Source: Adineta steineri
Lineage: Eukaryota; Rotifera; Eurotatoria; Adinetida; Adinetidae
NCBI GenBank assembly: GCA_905250115.1
Contig: CAJNOI010000052.1
Span: forward strand, 300,610 to 364,609
DNA: 64,000 nt
Direction: 5' to 3'
The notes beneath the pieces are model-generated. The model saw only the letters and a list, made by a program, of their open reading frames with translations, made no database searches and had not been told where the DNA came from. The stretch's first letter is position 1. Every line of letters begins with the position of its first letter. This document shows, piece after piece, positions 37,201 to 48,215 of the stretch. A program made the translations under genes and the position numbers.

Positions 37201-39125
37201 GCGCATATATAGAAAATTCCCCATTTTTATAGTTTTTAAAGTCCTTCAACTGGTCACATTTTTTACACATAGAAACTAACAATTTAGAAAAAAGGGCAAT
37301 GTCAATCCTTGCATCTTAATATACTCTTTCAAAATAAAAAAAATTATAGCTATAGCACCAGCCGGGACACAGAACTTTGAGATGCCACGTAAGGTATGAG
37401 TGGCCCTTGTTTAGTGGATATCTTTCTTAAACGTCAAGATACAGATCTGAAAGTTTAACCACAGACTCTTCACTGTAGCCCCAACATACCCCACCGTTGA
37501 TAGTTATTTCGATTATTTAATATGTTCTTATATGGAAGTTTTTTAGACAACATTTCTCATATCTGAGATTCTTACAATGTATGATTTTCCATAGAATTCT
37601 ATTCGTCGAAATACATATATTCAGTTTTCAGTCTTTGTTTTACAGAAAATGAATCTATTTTTCTGTACTATCAATATAAAAACTAATCTTTTATTTTCTT
37701 ATGATTTAGAAACTCGAAGATGTTGATATACAATTTAGTGAAAGTCAAATTCGATGTAATGATTTAGCAGAAGATAATGAAAAACTACTGGAACAATTAC
37801 GTCTTCAACGTCAAGAACTTGAAGCAGAAAAATTAACCAATGCACAAGTAACAAATAAAAACGTCTAATATTTCTATAGTTATAAATTATATCGTATTTT
37901 CTAATATATTTTAGCTTGCTGAACAGTTAACATCTGAATCATCTCGTAAAATGTTTAGTCATACGATAAATCGAACGGAAAATATGATAAAAAGTTCTGA
38001 GATACGTATTCAAGATCTTGATGCACAAGTTCGTGCATTAAAATTAGTATGTTTTTAATAAAAAAAGATATGATTTCAAGGATTAAATTATTTTTCTATT
38101 TAGGAAAATGAAAAACTAAAACAGGAAAATGACGAATTAAAAGAACGTGCTGTTGTAACGTATGTGATTAATAAATTATTTTATTAAAATTCTATTCTTT
38201 TTTTCTATAGTGGTTTTCATGAAGGTCGTCGATTAATGGCTAATCGAGATTCATTATCATATGCCGCTGAACTTGAATTTCTTTCAAAAGATGAAGTAAG
38301 AAAAAATATAGTATATTTTAATTTCCTAAAAAAAAACTTTTCTGATACTATCTGAAAGATGTCTAGTGTTCTTTTTTTAATTTGAATAATATTTGAAGAA
38401 GAAAAAAACATAGGAAATGATTTTTTCTTATATACATAATGTAAATATTTACAGTTGATGAGCAAATTGAGAGAACAATTTCTGGTCAATGATCGTCTAC
38501 GTGAATACATCGAACGAATGTTAAGTGTAATTATCGAAAATAATCCTCAATTACTTGAAATTACAGCTAATATGCCTATGGGTATGCCAACATATCCATC
38601 AAATAATCATCGAAGACAATCAGTCGTATTATCGAATGAAATTGAAAATAAACCTACTCCCGTTGAACAACCATTGACATCAAATGAATCAACAGTAAAT
38701 GATTCATCAACGACATTAAATACAAACAAAAATTCAAATGACAAGTATTGCCGCCTGTAACGTTGATAATATACTTCTCGGTTTAAGCTTAATCCTTTGT
38801 TTTTTTGCGCTTTAATTATAGTAAATATTCTGTACGCACCTTCTTCTCCTTATGCTTTATCGATGTTAGTTTATATTGTCTCTTTAGGAATATACGTAGT
38901 ATCGTTACTATTTCAGTTTAGAAATTACACTTCTTTATTTGCACGTTTCTATTATTTTATTTTTGTATTAATATCCTATAATCTCCATTGATTTAAAACA
39001 ATAATTAATATATATTTGTTTTTCTATTTTAGCTCTTAAGCATCAATAAACAGTTACATGAATATATCGATTCATTATTACTTCAAATTCTTCTCCATAA
39101 TCCAACATTATTAGAAAAACATTGA
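34279..39125 (+). CDS. Rab11 family-interacting protein 3/4-like (Nuf type)
   Basis: Exons 34279-34392, 34726-34911, 35048-35235, 35726-35830, 35881-36060, 36124-36214, 36266-36315, 36584-36665, 37710-37847, 37915-38046, 38104-38159, 38211-38295, then either 38455-38760 (570 aa) or 39033-39125 (499 aa). Two EF-hands at the N-terminus: a degenerate loop at residues 14-25 and a better one at 48-59 (DPTNTGLINFDQ). A Ser/Asn-rich linker is followed by a long coiled coil. The end is the Rab11-binding domain, NDRLREYIERML...NNPQLLEI, or in the other last exon NKQLHEYIDSLL...HNPTLLEKH. FIP3/4 and Drosophila Nuf tether Rab11 recycling endosomes to dynein and act in cytokinesis. Confidence 0.88.
37071..37385. 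mobile_element. 315-bp inverted-repeat element in Rab11-FIP intron
   Basis: The left end GCATCTCAAAGATCTCTATC (continuing CCGGCTCGTATTATAG) pairs with the right end (…CACCAGCCGGGACACAGAAC, then TTTGAGATGC) as about 36-base imperfect inverted repeats. The interior is non-coding. It sits in a 1044-nt intron of a gene whose other introns are mostly 50-60 nt. Target duplication not obvious. Confidence 0.75.
39033..39125 (+). CDS. alternative last exon encoding a second Rab11-binding segment
   Basis: Preceded by a good acceptor (TTTCTATTTTAG), this exon encodes LLSINKQLHEYIDSLLLQIL and then LHNPTLLEKH before TGA. It aligns with the end of the other last exon (38455-38760: DRLREYIERML, NNPQLLEI). 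Both exons start in phase 0, so either can follow exon 12 (ends 38295). It is therefore a mutually exclusive terminal exon, not a separate gene. Confidence 0.7.
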   Translation, partial: LLSINKQLHEYIDSLLLQILLHNPTLLEKH

Positions 39126-39881
39126 AGCAATGAAAACTACATACACATTCCATACTCTGTACTTTTTTCGAGTTAAACTTCTCTTCTTTTTTTTTGTAAT
39201 GTATAATTTTCATCTCTGTTTTTCAAGAGAATGTTCTTTTTTACCGTTCGTATTGCTAAAATTCGAGCTTATTTCATTCATATTTCTTTTTTCTAATACT
39301 CCAAGATATATATCTATGTAATTTGAACGAAACAAAAAAATGCTTTTTTATTGATCTTAAACAACTAGTCACTCTTAGAAAATCTTCTATATAAAAAGAG
39401 TGATATCTTTTCTCTTCTCTATTGTGTTCTTTCAGTTATGAACATTCCATTTCTTGATTAATTTGTATTTCTATGATGTGTTCTTTTAAACAAAAAAAAC
39501 CCAGAAGTCCATGAATATTCATTTTGTATGTTCAAGAAATTTTCTTTACATCTTTTTTTTTGTCATTTTTTGAAATTACTCTCTCTTATATCTCATTTTC
39601 TTCTATTTATTTTTTTCCGGTTATACACGTATCTATCTTGTAAAAAGTCAAATAAAGAAATATGGTTCTTTCTTATAAGAAAAAAAAAACAGTTCGGATA
39701 TAAATCGAAGGTAAAAAAGATGGCGGGAGATTAGTGGAGAATGATCGATCATAGGTGATTGGTTGAAATATAACGTCAAGGAGAGATGAGACAGTCTTGA
39801 CTTATGAGTCATTACTATTGCAATAGGGTTATTTTTTAGTTTGTTACTTACTCGTTAGTTTTTTATCCTTCTAGAGGTGCG

Positions 39882-40918
39882 ATGAGTTTTTTTGGTAGTC
39901 TCGGTAAAAAAGCTGTTGAGAAAGCATATGATCTTGCATCTAAAGTTGAAGGTGGTCGTGATTATCTTACTACAGCTGCAAATACAGTCAATTCATTAGT
40001 TAAAGGCAAAGACCCACGGTAAGATAAATTAGCTAATGGGGAAAAAAAAAGAGACGAAACATAAAATAATTATCATATTAATATTATTCTAGTGTTTATT
40101 TAAAACCTGGCAATGTTATACAATTTCTTTCTCGATCATCAGGTCGTACAATACAAATTGTTGTTTCTAAAACATCAAATGAATTAATATGTGATGCAAT
40201 AGGTGGTACGGGTTCATATTATCCAAATGCACATTGGCTTGTTGTTTGTACATCAAATGGTCGTTATTGTTTTCATAATAATTATAATTATCTTGCTATT
40301 AATAATGGTAAAATTATTATTATTCCATCAACAAGCAATGAAAAAGCTCCAACTGAAGCCGAATTTCGTGCACAAGATGTTTTAGGTTCAGCTCAAGCTA
40401 TTTATCTCGAATCTGTACATATGCCGGGATATTTCGTTAATTTTAATGATGCTGGTGAACCGTCTGAAGATATTAAATTAAAAACAAAAGAAAAATTTGG
40501 TCAATTTGAAATTCAACTTGTAAGTTCAAAAAATAATCAACTTAAATACACGATCAAAGTTTAATTGAATGTGTATACATAGGCAAATAGAGAGAAAAGT
40601 CAAATATAGAACCTATCATTCGATACATCATTTTAGATTTACTACACAAGTGAAATATAATTTCTTCACTATTATGTAATACGTGTAGTAGTAGCTCTTA
40701 TAAATAATCTTTCATATGACATAAAACTATAAGAGTAATATTTGCTAATCATCTTATTCCTTATTTTTCAGATTGCTTATGGACCTGGTATTCAACCGGA
40801 AAAGGACGATCAAAGTATTGAAAAATCTGATGAATTAGCACCTCCACCGTATTGGGCAGCCGCTGCTAGCGCATCGAATAATCCATCTCATACAGAATCT
40901 AATCCAACATCATCCTGA
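39882..40918 (+). CDS. unrecognised beta-rich protein with PPxY motif
   Basis: Exons 39882-40018, 40093-40519 and 40772-40918 (711 nt, 236 aa). The N-terminus has an amphipathic helix (GSLGKKAVEKAYDLASKVEG). The body, about residues 45-190, is a run of short strands (IQFLSRSSGRTIQIVV, HWLVVCTSNGRYCFHNN, AIYLESVHMPGYFVNFNDAG, GQFEIQLIAYGPG). Its length and repeated strand-turn pattern, with small-residue/aromatic pairs, recall a beta-trefoil of FGF/IL-1 kind, but no signature confirms this. The tail contains LAPPPYWAAAA, a PPxY site that could bind WW domains such as NEDD4-family ligases, then a Ser/Asn-rich end. There is no signal peptide, so it is probably cytosolic. An acceptor ends 7 nt before the ATG. 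Confidence 0.75.
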
Positions 40919-41203
40919 AAAATGAACTAATTTCTTTTTTATTTATTTATTTATTGTATAACGAACTAAACCAAATAATAATTTTTTTTGTACTCATTTG
41001 TAGCGTCATCTAGCGTTCGTTTTTTTCTTTTTGTATTATTATACTTTTAATAATTGGTGATTGGTTTGAGGTATACTAACCAATAAAACACTAAGAGAGT
41101 TGCAAACATATAATGATGTATGACCTCATAATATTACTTAATCAAAAAAATGACATTGTTTATTTGATGTATCTTAGATGTTTTATTTGTAATTAATAAA
41201 ATA

Positions 41204-44177
41204 ATGAAACGTTCAATCGTGATCAATAATTCTAATGATAATAATCAAATAAATGATACTAATAAACAACAACACCAACGAAAACGTTCATTAGAAAATA
41301 ATACTTCTATAATAAAATTTAAAAAACGTCGACATTTTTCACCACAATCTAATAATCATTCACAACCATCTTCAATTGTAAGAAATAAATCAAAAAAACG
41401 ATCTTCGGTCAATGATTCAATTGTTGAAACAAAAACTAATAGTCAAACATCTCGTGTAAGTTTTAGAATTTCTTTTATCTATATTAGAATTTCAGCAATT
41501 ACAATAGTTAAATTGTGAAAAGAAGGTTCTTTTTTATGTGAAAAAAATCCAATAATAGAATATTTTACTAATGAATGACTTGAGAATAAAATTGTTATTG
41601 TTGTTGTGGCCATGACAGATGAATGACTACAAATGCTATTAATATACATATACTTCATTAGCCCGATAATAGTTACTAACAGAATCGAAAGATAAATAAA
41701 TATATACTACAAATAGCTATATATTACTTGTGTTGAATTTTCTTAATATTATTGATTCAAATCTATCGAGTAATTTTAAATCGGAAATAGAGTAGAACAA
41801 TGTTGACTCAATAAACTAAAGCGCGCAGTAAAAAGTCAAATGTAATTTGATTATTATAATATTACAATTAAAAACATGACCTTGATGATATTTACTAGAC
41901 TCTATCAGCTGCCTCAATATCTATTCTCGATATTTCATAAGAATCTGTTGATACATGTCATATGCATTTTGGCATAACTAATCTGCATTTATAATAAGAA
42001 ACTGATTACATAAATTTACATTAAGTTCAGTGTAGTAAAATAATTTTAGCATGCAATAATTGATTGAAGGTATTTTTTGCTTGCATATAAGACACAAGAA
42101 GTAATTTTATAGATATTTATTAATCTTGAATTTATATTTTTAGAAATCTTCATCTCGTCGTCAATCGTATTCTGTAGAACATTTAGCTGAAATTACGTTA
42201 CCAAATTGGGAATGTATATCATCAAATATCGATCAAATCTTATCAAATAAACATACACAATCTGGTGTCTATGCACATGAAGTTCATCTTGTTCAACAAG
42301 AACTTGAAGCACTTTTATCTATGTCAATTGTACGTGAAAATCTTCTTCAAGATATTCTTCATCCAAATAAAATACTAAATAATGATAATGTACGTTCAAA
42401 AATTCGTCAACATCAACAAGCGGAATATATTTATTCATCAAATAAAATTCTTAATAAATCCTTACCACCATTAATTAATCAAACACAACAACGACATCAT
42501 AGTCCAAATTTATTACTTGATCGACAAGTAACAATAACACCAATAATTGGTACACATATTGATAAAATATGGTCGGATATAAATACATATTATCGTAAAA
42601 TATCATCTAATGATATTTTAACAATACGTCATCTTGTTGAATTTAATCAACAATTAGAAGAAAAAATTCATCAATATAAAATTGAATATAAAAATAATAT
42701 TTTAACACAATCGAATATAACTGAACAATTAAATGAAGAAAATTTTCAAGAATTAATTAATATAACTCAAACAAATCCTTTAATTTCAAATTATGTTGAT
42801 CGAACATCAATTGGACATTTTCAAAATAAATTATATGATCGTATGCCACAAACATCACCGGTTTATAAAACACCTGTTTCAAGTCCATTCTATCGAAAAT
42901 CATTCGGAAGTTATCTAGATAATAATTCTTCATTACGTAGTTCACCACGTTTACATCCACATCATCGGATAGGTCTTGGTTCTTTATCTAACGTGAGTAT
43001 ATTAATCGCATAGCTTTCTAATAGTGGCGTAACTAGAGAAAATCCGTAGAAGGGGCGGACTTAGCCAGTGTTTTATCTGGCGGGCGGCGCCCATCCAGGG
43101 TTTTCATTTCGCCCATCCAACAGTTCGATTTGCACACCCGAAAAAAGAAACCTGGATAAAAAATTAGACCCACCTCCTATTTTTTTTTGTCTAGGGGAGC
43201 TCAACCACCGTGTGATTACGCGCCCACTTTCTTCTAACCATTCGGTCGATAATCTAAAATTTTTATAGGACACGAATAATACAAGTTGAGAAAGAATACT
43301 CGAGTTATTTTTAGTCCTTTCGAAAACTTTATATTTCATAGCCCAAGTTTTTTTTCTAAGGTAAAAATCGGATGCCTATTTTTGCTTTTAAGACACCTTT
43401 TTTTGTTGCTTTCGTTTCAATCAATTATATTTACGTGTTCCACATCACTAAAAAATTCGATCTTTTGCATAAAAAAAAAGTTTTGAAAAGAAAATATTTC
43501 CTATTTACTGTATTTTACATTCTATTAAAATATAGTCTTCATTTGTAGTTAATTAATTTATATTTAATATCTCTGAAATATGTTACAAATATCGTATAAT
43601 GTGTAAATTTGTTTGTACAAAAATATTGATTCTTTTTTAGTTAAAATCAAATGATGATCATGATCGATCATTATTATTAAAATCGAAAAAGAATATTCGA
43701 ATGACATCTATTAGTCCACCTTTATCAATAAAATTTCAAGAACGTGCTCAATTAGTTCATGATTATTTAACAGATCAACATCCATTAACAAATGTTAAAC
43801 GTCAATTATTTAATGATATAAAATCAACAAAAAAACGAAAAAGTTCATTAACAATTCATAATAATCATTGTACAGATATATTTGAATCAAAACTTTCAAC
43901 ATTAATATCTTTATTACATGAATCATCAACATTATGTTCATATGCATTAGATCGTGCAAATTTACAATCAAATAATGAACAAACATGGCAAAAATTAAAT
44001 ACAATTGAACATGATATGGAATTATTATTAAAAAAAATTGAACTTACCGGTGATAATACTAATAGTATAAATCTAGAAAAAACTTATCATACATTAGATC
44101 ATTTATTAAAAGATTGGAAAAAATATGAAGATAATTTTGATCAACAAATTCAAATCTTATTTACTGATAATAATTAG
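41204..44177 (+). CDS. unrecognised Asn/Gln-rich coiled-coil nuclear-type protein
   Basis: Exons 41204-41455, 42144-42992 and 43641-44177 (1638 nt, 545 aa). The N-terminus is basic and carries likely nuclear localisation signals (QRKRSLENN, IKFKKRRHFS, NKSKKRSSV). The most conserved-looking block is VEHLAEITLPNWECISSNID followed by HEVHLVQQELEALLSMSIVR. After that come helical segments (RHLVEFNQQLEEKIHQYKIE; TWQKLNTIEHDMELLLKKIE) between Ser/Pro-rich linkers. The block at 85-150 has an ordered, family-like look, but I cannot name it. A chromatin or kinetochore subunit is possible and unsupported. An acceptor (TGTATCTTAG) lies 26 nt before the ATG. Intron 2 contains a GC-richer repeat fragment. 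Confidence 0.7.
43024..43229. mobile_element. degenerate repeat element related to the 10.6-kb element
   Basis: The start AGTGGCGTAACTAG resembles the terminal repeat of the 10596-10776 element (TAGTAGCGTAACTA). The interior is GC-rich against its surroundings (GGGGCGGACTTAGCC, CGGGCGGCGCCCATCC). A possible right end, GATTACGCGCCCAC, is only a loose inverse of the left. Boundaries are uncertain; it lies in an intron of the coiled-coil gene. Confidence 0.45.
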
Positions 44178-45694
44178 AATGAATCCGGTTTTTTTATTTG
44201 TCTATCCTTTTTTTGTTTACATAGAAATATATGTAACAAATATTAACAAGAAAAAATAATAATAATAAAACAAATATTCTTCTAGTTATCATTGATTTTT
44301 AGAATTTTGTTTTCTGTCATTTTTTTTCCTGTAAATAATTCATTGATTGAATTTAAGAAATAAAAATCTCCGATTGTTCGAAGATCTGTTATAACTAAAA
44401 ACAATTATATTCATTTCTTTTCTGTTTCAGATTATTATTATCAATATATTTAGTTTTGTATATTTAACAACAAAATTGAACGTTTTTTTAGATATTATTA
44501 TGTCGACGAAATCTAATAGGTAAATCATCGAATAAATTTTTCGAAATTGTTCATTTTAGATCAATTGATTACGATTAACGACATTATATGAAACATCTGT
44601 TATCTATCATATAAACATTTTTTTTTATAACCTGAAGATATATCGTCTCATATTGATGTTTTGATTTTGTTAAAGACGACCTAGAATGAAGGATGTGAAG
44701 TGAAATGAGAACTAGATACAATTTCCGTATATGAATACTACAATCAACGACCGTGTATGATTGCAATATGAGAGTGTAACCTAAAATTCTGAAACAGTAG
44801 GATCTAATCATTGAGTTTTTTTTTCTTATATTTGAAATTTTCAGCAGAACCTTAGAATTTGAAAGGCTAACTAATGAAAAACATTTTTTCTACATAAATT
44901 TCTGAGTACCATCGAGCGACATATTTCGACAAAATAATGTTATTTCCACAACCGGTAAATTGTCCAACCTTGCAATTACCTATTGATGCATCCCCCCTAT
45001 TGATCATTAACATTTCTATATATCAATATTCAAATTAAATTTTGTAACTTCTTCTTTTATTAAAACCGTCTAATTTGATTGAAAGAGATATATATCATCT
45101 TTTGTTCTTCATTTTACGCTCAAAATTAAAGTAAATGTCTTCGTCATTTGTTATATATAAAATTGTATTACATCATCGATAGATAAGAATTTTTTTTTGT
45201 CATTGAATTCCTTGGTATTTAATCTATAAGAATAAACGAATGACTTATTTTTAGTTTTCGTTATTCATTTTGATTAGAATAATCAGGTTATTCTCCTTGA
45301 CTTTTATCGAGTCAGACGACCTACTTTTCCCAAATGAAAAAAAAGAAGGAGAAGAAGAAGAAAAAGAGAACGATCATCTTTGCTGACCCTCATCTCTCTC
45401 GCGCCTCGCTTTTTTTCTCTATACACAGACACACATATGTATGTATGTATGTCGGTGTTGTAGCGACGCGAGTACGCACTCAATATTCTCCTTCGCGTTT
45501 TTTTTTCGCCTACAATATGGGTACGCGTGAATCAGTAGACATTCGTTCTCTTCTCATTCTTTTTTCTTCTTTACTCGCAAACGAGTAATGTTAGGGGCGT
45601 CGATTGTATATGTGTGTGTGTGTACGTATGTACATTAGTAGATCGAATTTTCTTCTTTTTTTTTTTAGAATGATAATGTTTTAAAATAAGAACT
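44178..45694. other. intergenic region upstream of the RING genes
   Basis: AT-rich, then from about 45340 a more mixed segment with GAAGAAGAAG, TATGTATGTATG and a TG repeat (45609-45622) that could hold the promoter of the RNF38-like gene. No gene recognised; the frame at 45334-45588 is low-complexity. An acceptor (TTTTTTTTTTAG, ends 45668) lies 26 nt before the next ATG. Confidence 0.4.
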
Positions 45695-47177
45695 ATGGAT
45701 GAAAAACAAACTAATTCAACTTTAAGACGATATAATTTGATTAATAATGATCATATCGATGAACAACAAAGAAATAATTCTAATCATCAACAAATCATTC
45801 CTATTTCAATCGATCATTTAACAACATCTGCATCTATTTCACATAAACAACGTCGTTGTTCAATAACAAATGAACCATCTCTATCCACACAGCTATCATC
45901 GAATAATCAAGATTTTATTTATGATCGGAATACAACAATAGGAACTCGAAAACGATCAGCACAAGATGATATAGTTACTTATACAGCACATCATTTTCTT
46001 CGGGAACATGAACAATATGTAAGACATTAAGAATTATTATAGCACGCTTGAGGGTTCGATGTATCAAATATCACATAAGTGATCGATTTATTTCTTGATC
46101 TGAGTTTGAGAGTATCCTTTATCAAATAAATATGACTTATTCAATCAAAAACGTTGAGTACATTTCTTGACTTTATATGCTTAACATGATACTATTTCTT
46201 ACTGTCTGAAAATAATTTCCACTTATTTTTTTTTCTTCTAGACTCACAAACGAGCTCGATATGAACATTCGAATAAAATTGAATTAGAAAATCAACCACC
46301 ACATTCATCTATAAAACGTCGATCTTTAATATTTCAACAGCAACAAGAACAAGATCTACTATCATCAACATGGAATAATCTTCGAACATCAAATGAAATT
46401 CCACTTCTATTCAATAATATTATTCCATCTGTACCACGTCTATCAACAACAACAACAGCATATCATCGAACAAATAGTGCACCTAATCATGAACATAATC
46501 TATCCGATCATCATTATTCACCATTAATAACTGAATATCATCATTCATCAATTTTTCATAATAATTCAATAATAACAACAAATCAAAAAAGTATTATTTA
46601 AATTTTGTTTTGTTTTGCCTTAAATAAACAATTTTAATATTTAGGTACAATACCAAAATCTTCAAAAGATAATCTACGTTTATTATCACCACAATCAAAT
46701 GGTTCTAGTCCATTACGTACAACAAATTTTATATTTGATAATAAACAACAAACAATAATTCGTACAGGAAATATCTCACCTGCACATTCAGATTCATCTA
46801 GTGAATCAACATCAACATGCTCATCAGATGAACAATTACATCATCATCATTATCATTTTCATCAACCACAACCATGGCGTACTTATCGCGAAAGAGAAAA
46901 TTATGAACAATTATTAGATCTTGCTGAAAAATTATCTGATCCAAATCGTTTTAATAAAGTTGATATTCAACAATTTATTTCTTATCGTTATAAAACATCA
47001 ACATTATCATCAAAACAAACAGCTTGTGTTATTTGTATGTCACATTTTAAAAATGGACAACATATTCGTGTACTTCCATGTCAACATGAATATCATTCGA
47101 AATGTATTGCACGTTGGTTTACAATGAATTCATCATGTCCTATATGTCGTCGAGATAATTTTCTATCTTCGTGCTGA
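45695..47177 (+). CDS. RNF38/RNF44-like RING-H2 E3 ubiquitin ligase
   Basis: Exons 45695-46018, 46242-46590 and 46645-47177 (1206 nt, 401 aa). About 300 residues of Ser/Asn/His-rich, probably disordered sequence with basic patches (KRARYEHSNK, SIKRRSLIFQ) precede the conserved C-terminus. ENYEQLLDLAEKLSDPNR and VDIQQFISYRYK match the helical lead-in of RNF38/44 (NYEALLNLAERL...DIEQLPSYRF). The RING-H2 ligands are C352, C355, C370, H372, H375, C378, C389 and C392. RNF38 is a nuclear ligase reported to act on p53; the substrate here is unknown. The next gene downstream ends in a RING with the same ligand spacing. Confidence 0.85.
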
Positions 47178-48215
47178 TATATGTATATTTAATTGCACAT
47201 ATCATTTATGGATTTAGATAGATTTGTTTCGTTGTGTGCAACAGTAAAATCTTATATTATGTCTACATGTACATTTTTATGATGTTAAGCAAGAAAAAAT
47301 GGATTCTTCTCTGTGTTCGTCTTGTCTTCCTATTTACACTCTTTTCTTTCTATGAATATTCTCATTTGTTTGTATGTATGTAAGACAAGTATCTTTTGTG
47401 AGAGAATTAACTATCAGCTCTACTACTATGTTAGGTTACAATGTTCTTTCTATTCAGTTTTTTTTGTGTTTAAAAGAGAAAAAAGTAATAGACAAGTATA
47501 CAAAAGATTTTTTTTATTCTTTTCTTTTTCTTATTCGTGCGTAAAAAGAATGGCGTATAGATAAATAGACAGATGCCCACAGTTTTTAACCTCAGGGAAG
47601 AGAGTAAACCATTGAAGCTTACAGATGAGAGTGATCAATTATCATTTTTGTGAGTTATAACTAGCTTGACAGTAGTGGTCATGCATCTTATATATTTGTC
47701 TTATCTAGTCCGACACGAGAACAGGGAGAGAGAGAGACAGAGAAAGAAAGAGAAGAAGAAAAAAAAACGCCGAGGAGCGTCCGTGCGTTTATGAATATAT
47801 ATATATATATATTGCGACGGGCGATTTCAATGGGATGTCGACCGCCATCATAAATAACAAGAGTATAATTAAAGAAAAAGAAATGAGAATAGATAGCATA
47901 GTTCCATTTTCCATTGCCTTGTGAAAAAAAGGAAAGAGAGAAGCAGAGAAGGAAAAAAAAATTACAGAACGAAAGAACAAACTGTATAATTAAGAGAAAG
48001 ACGAGACGTCGAGCACCTCTCTTTCTCTCGCATTCGCTCGTTCAGAACGAACAAGCGTCTATAGAGAAAGCATACAATACACACACACACATATACACAG
48101 TTGTCGTGACGAAGTGGGCCTACTTTTTCTTTGAATTCAATGAACACATATATATTCAATATGGCGTCTTTGTTTCTTTTTCTTTCTTTTTTTTTATTTA
48201 ATATAATTCTAGATC

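Noticed and set aside
38217..38510. 97-codon minus-strand frame
   Set aside because: Antisense to exons 12 and 13 of the Rab11-FIP gene.
45334..45588. 84-codon Lys-rich frame
   Set aside because: Starts in a GAAGAAGAAAAAG tract and has no domain; likely 5' flanking DNA of the RNF38-like gene.
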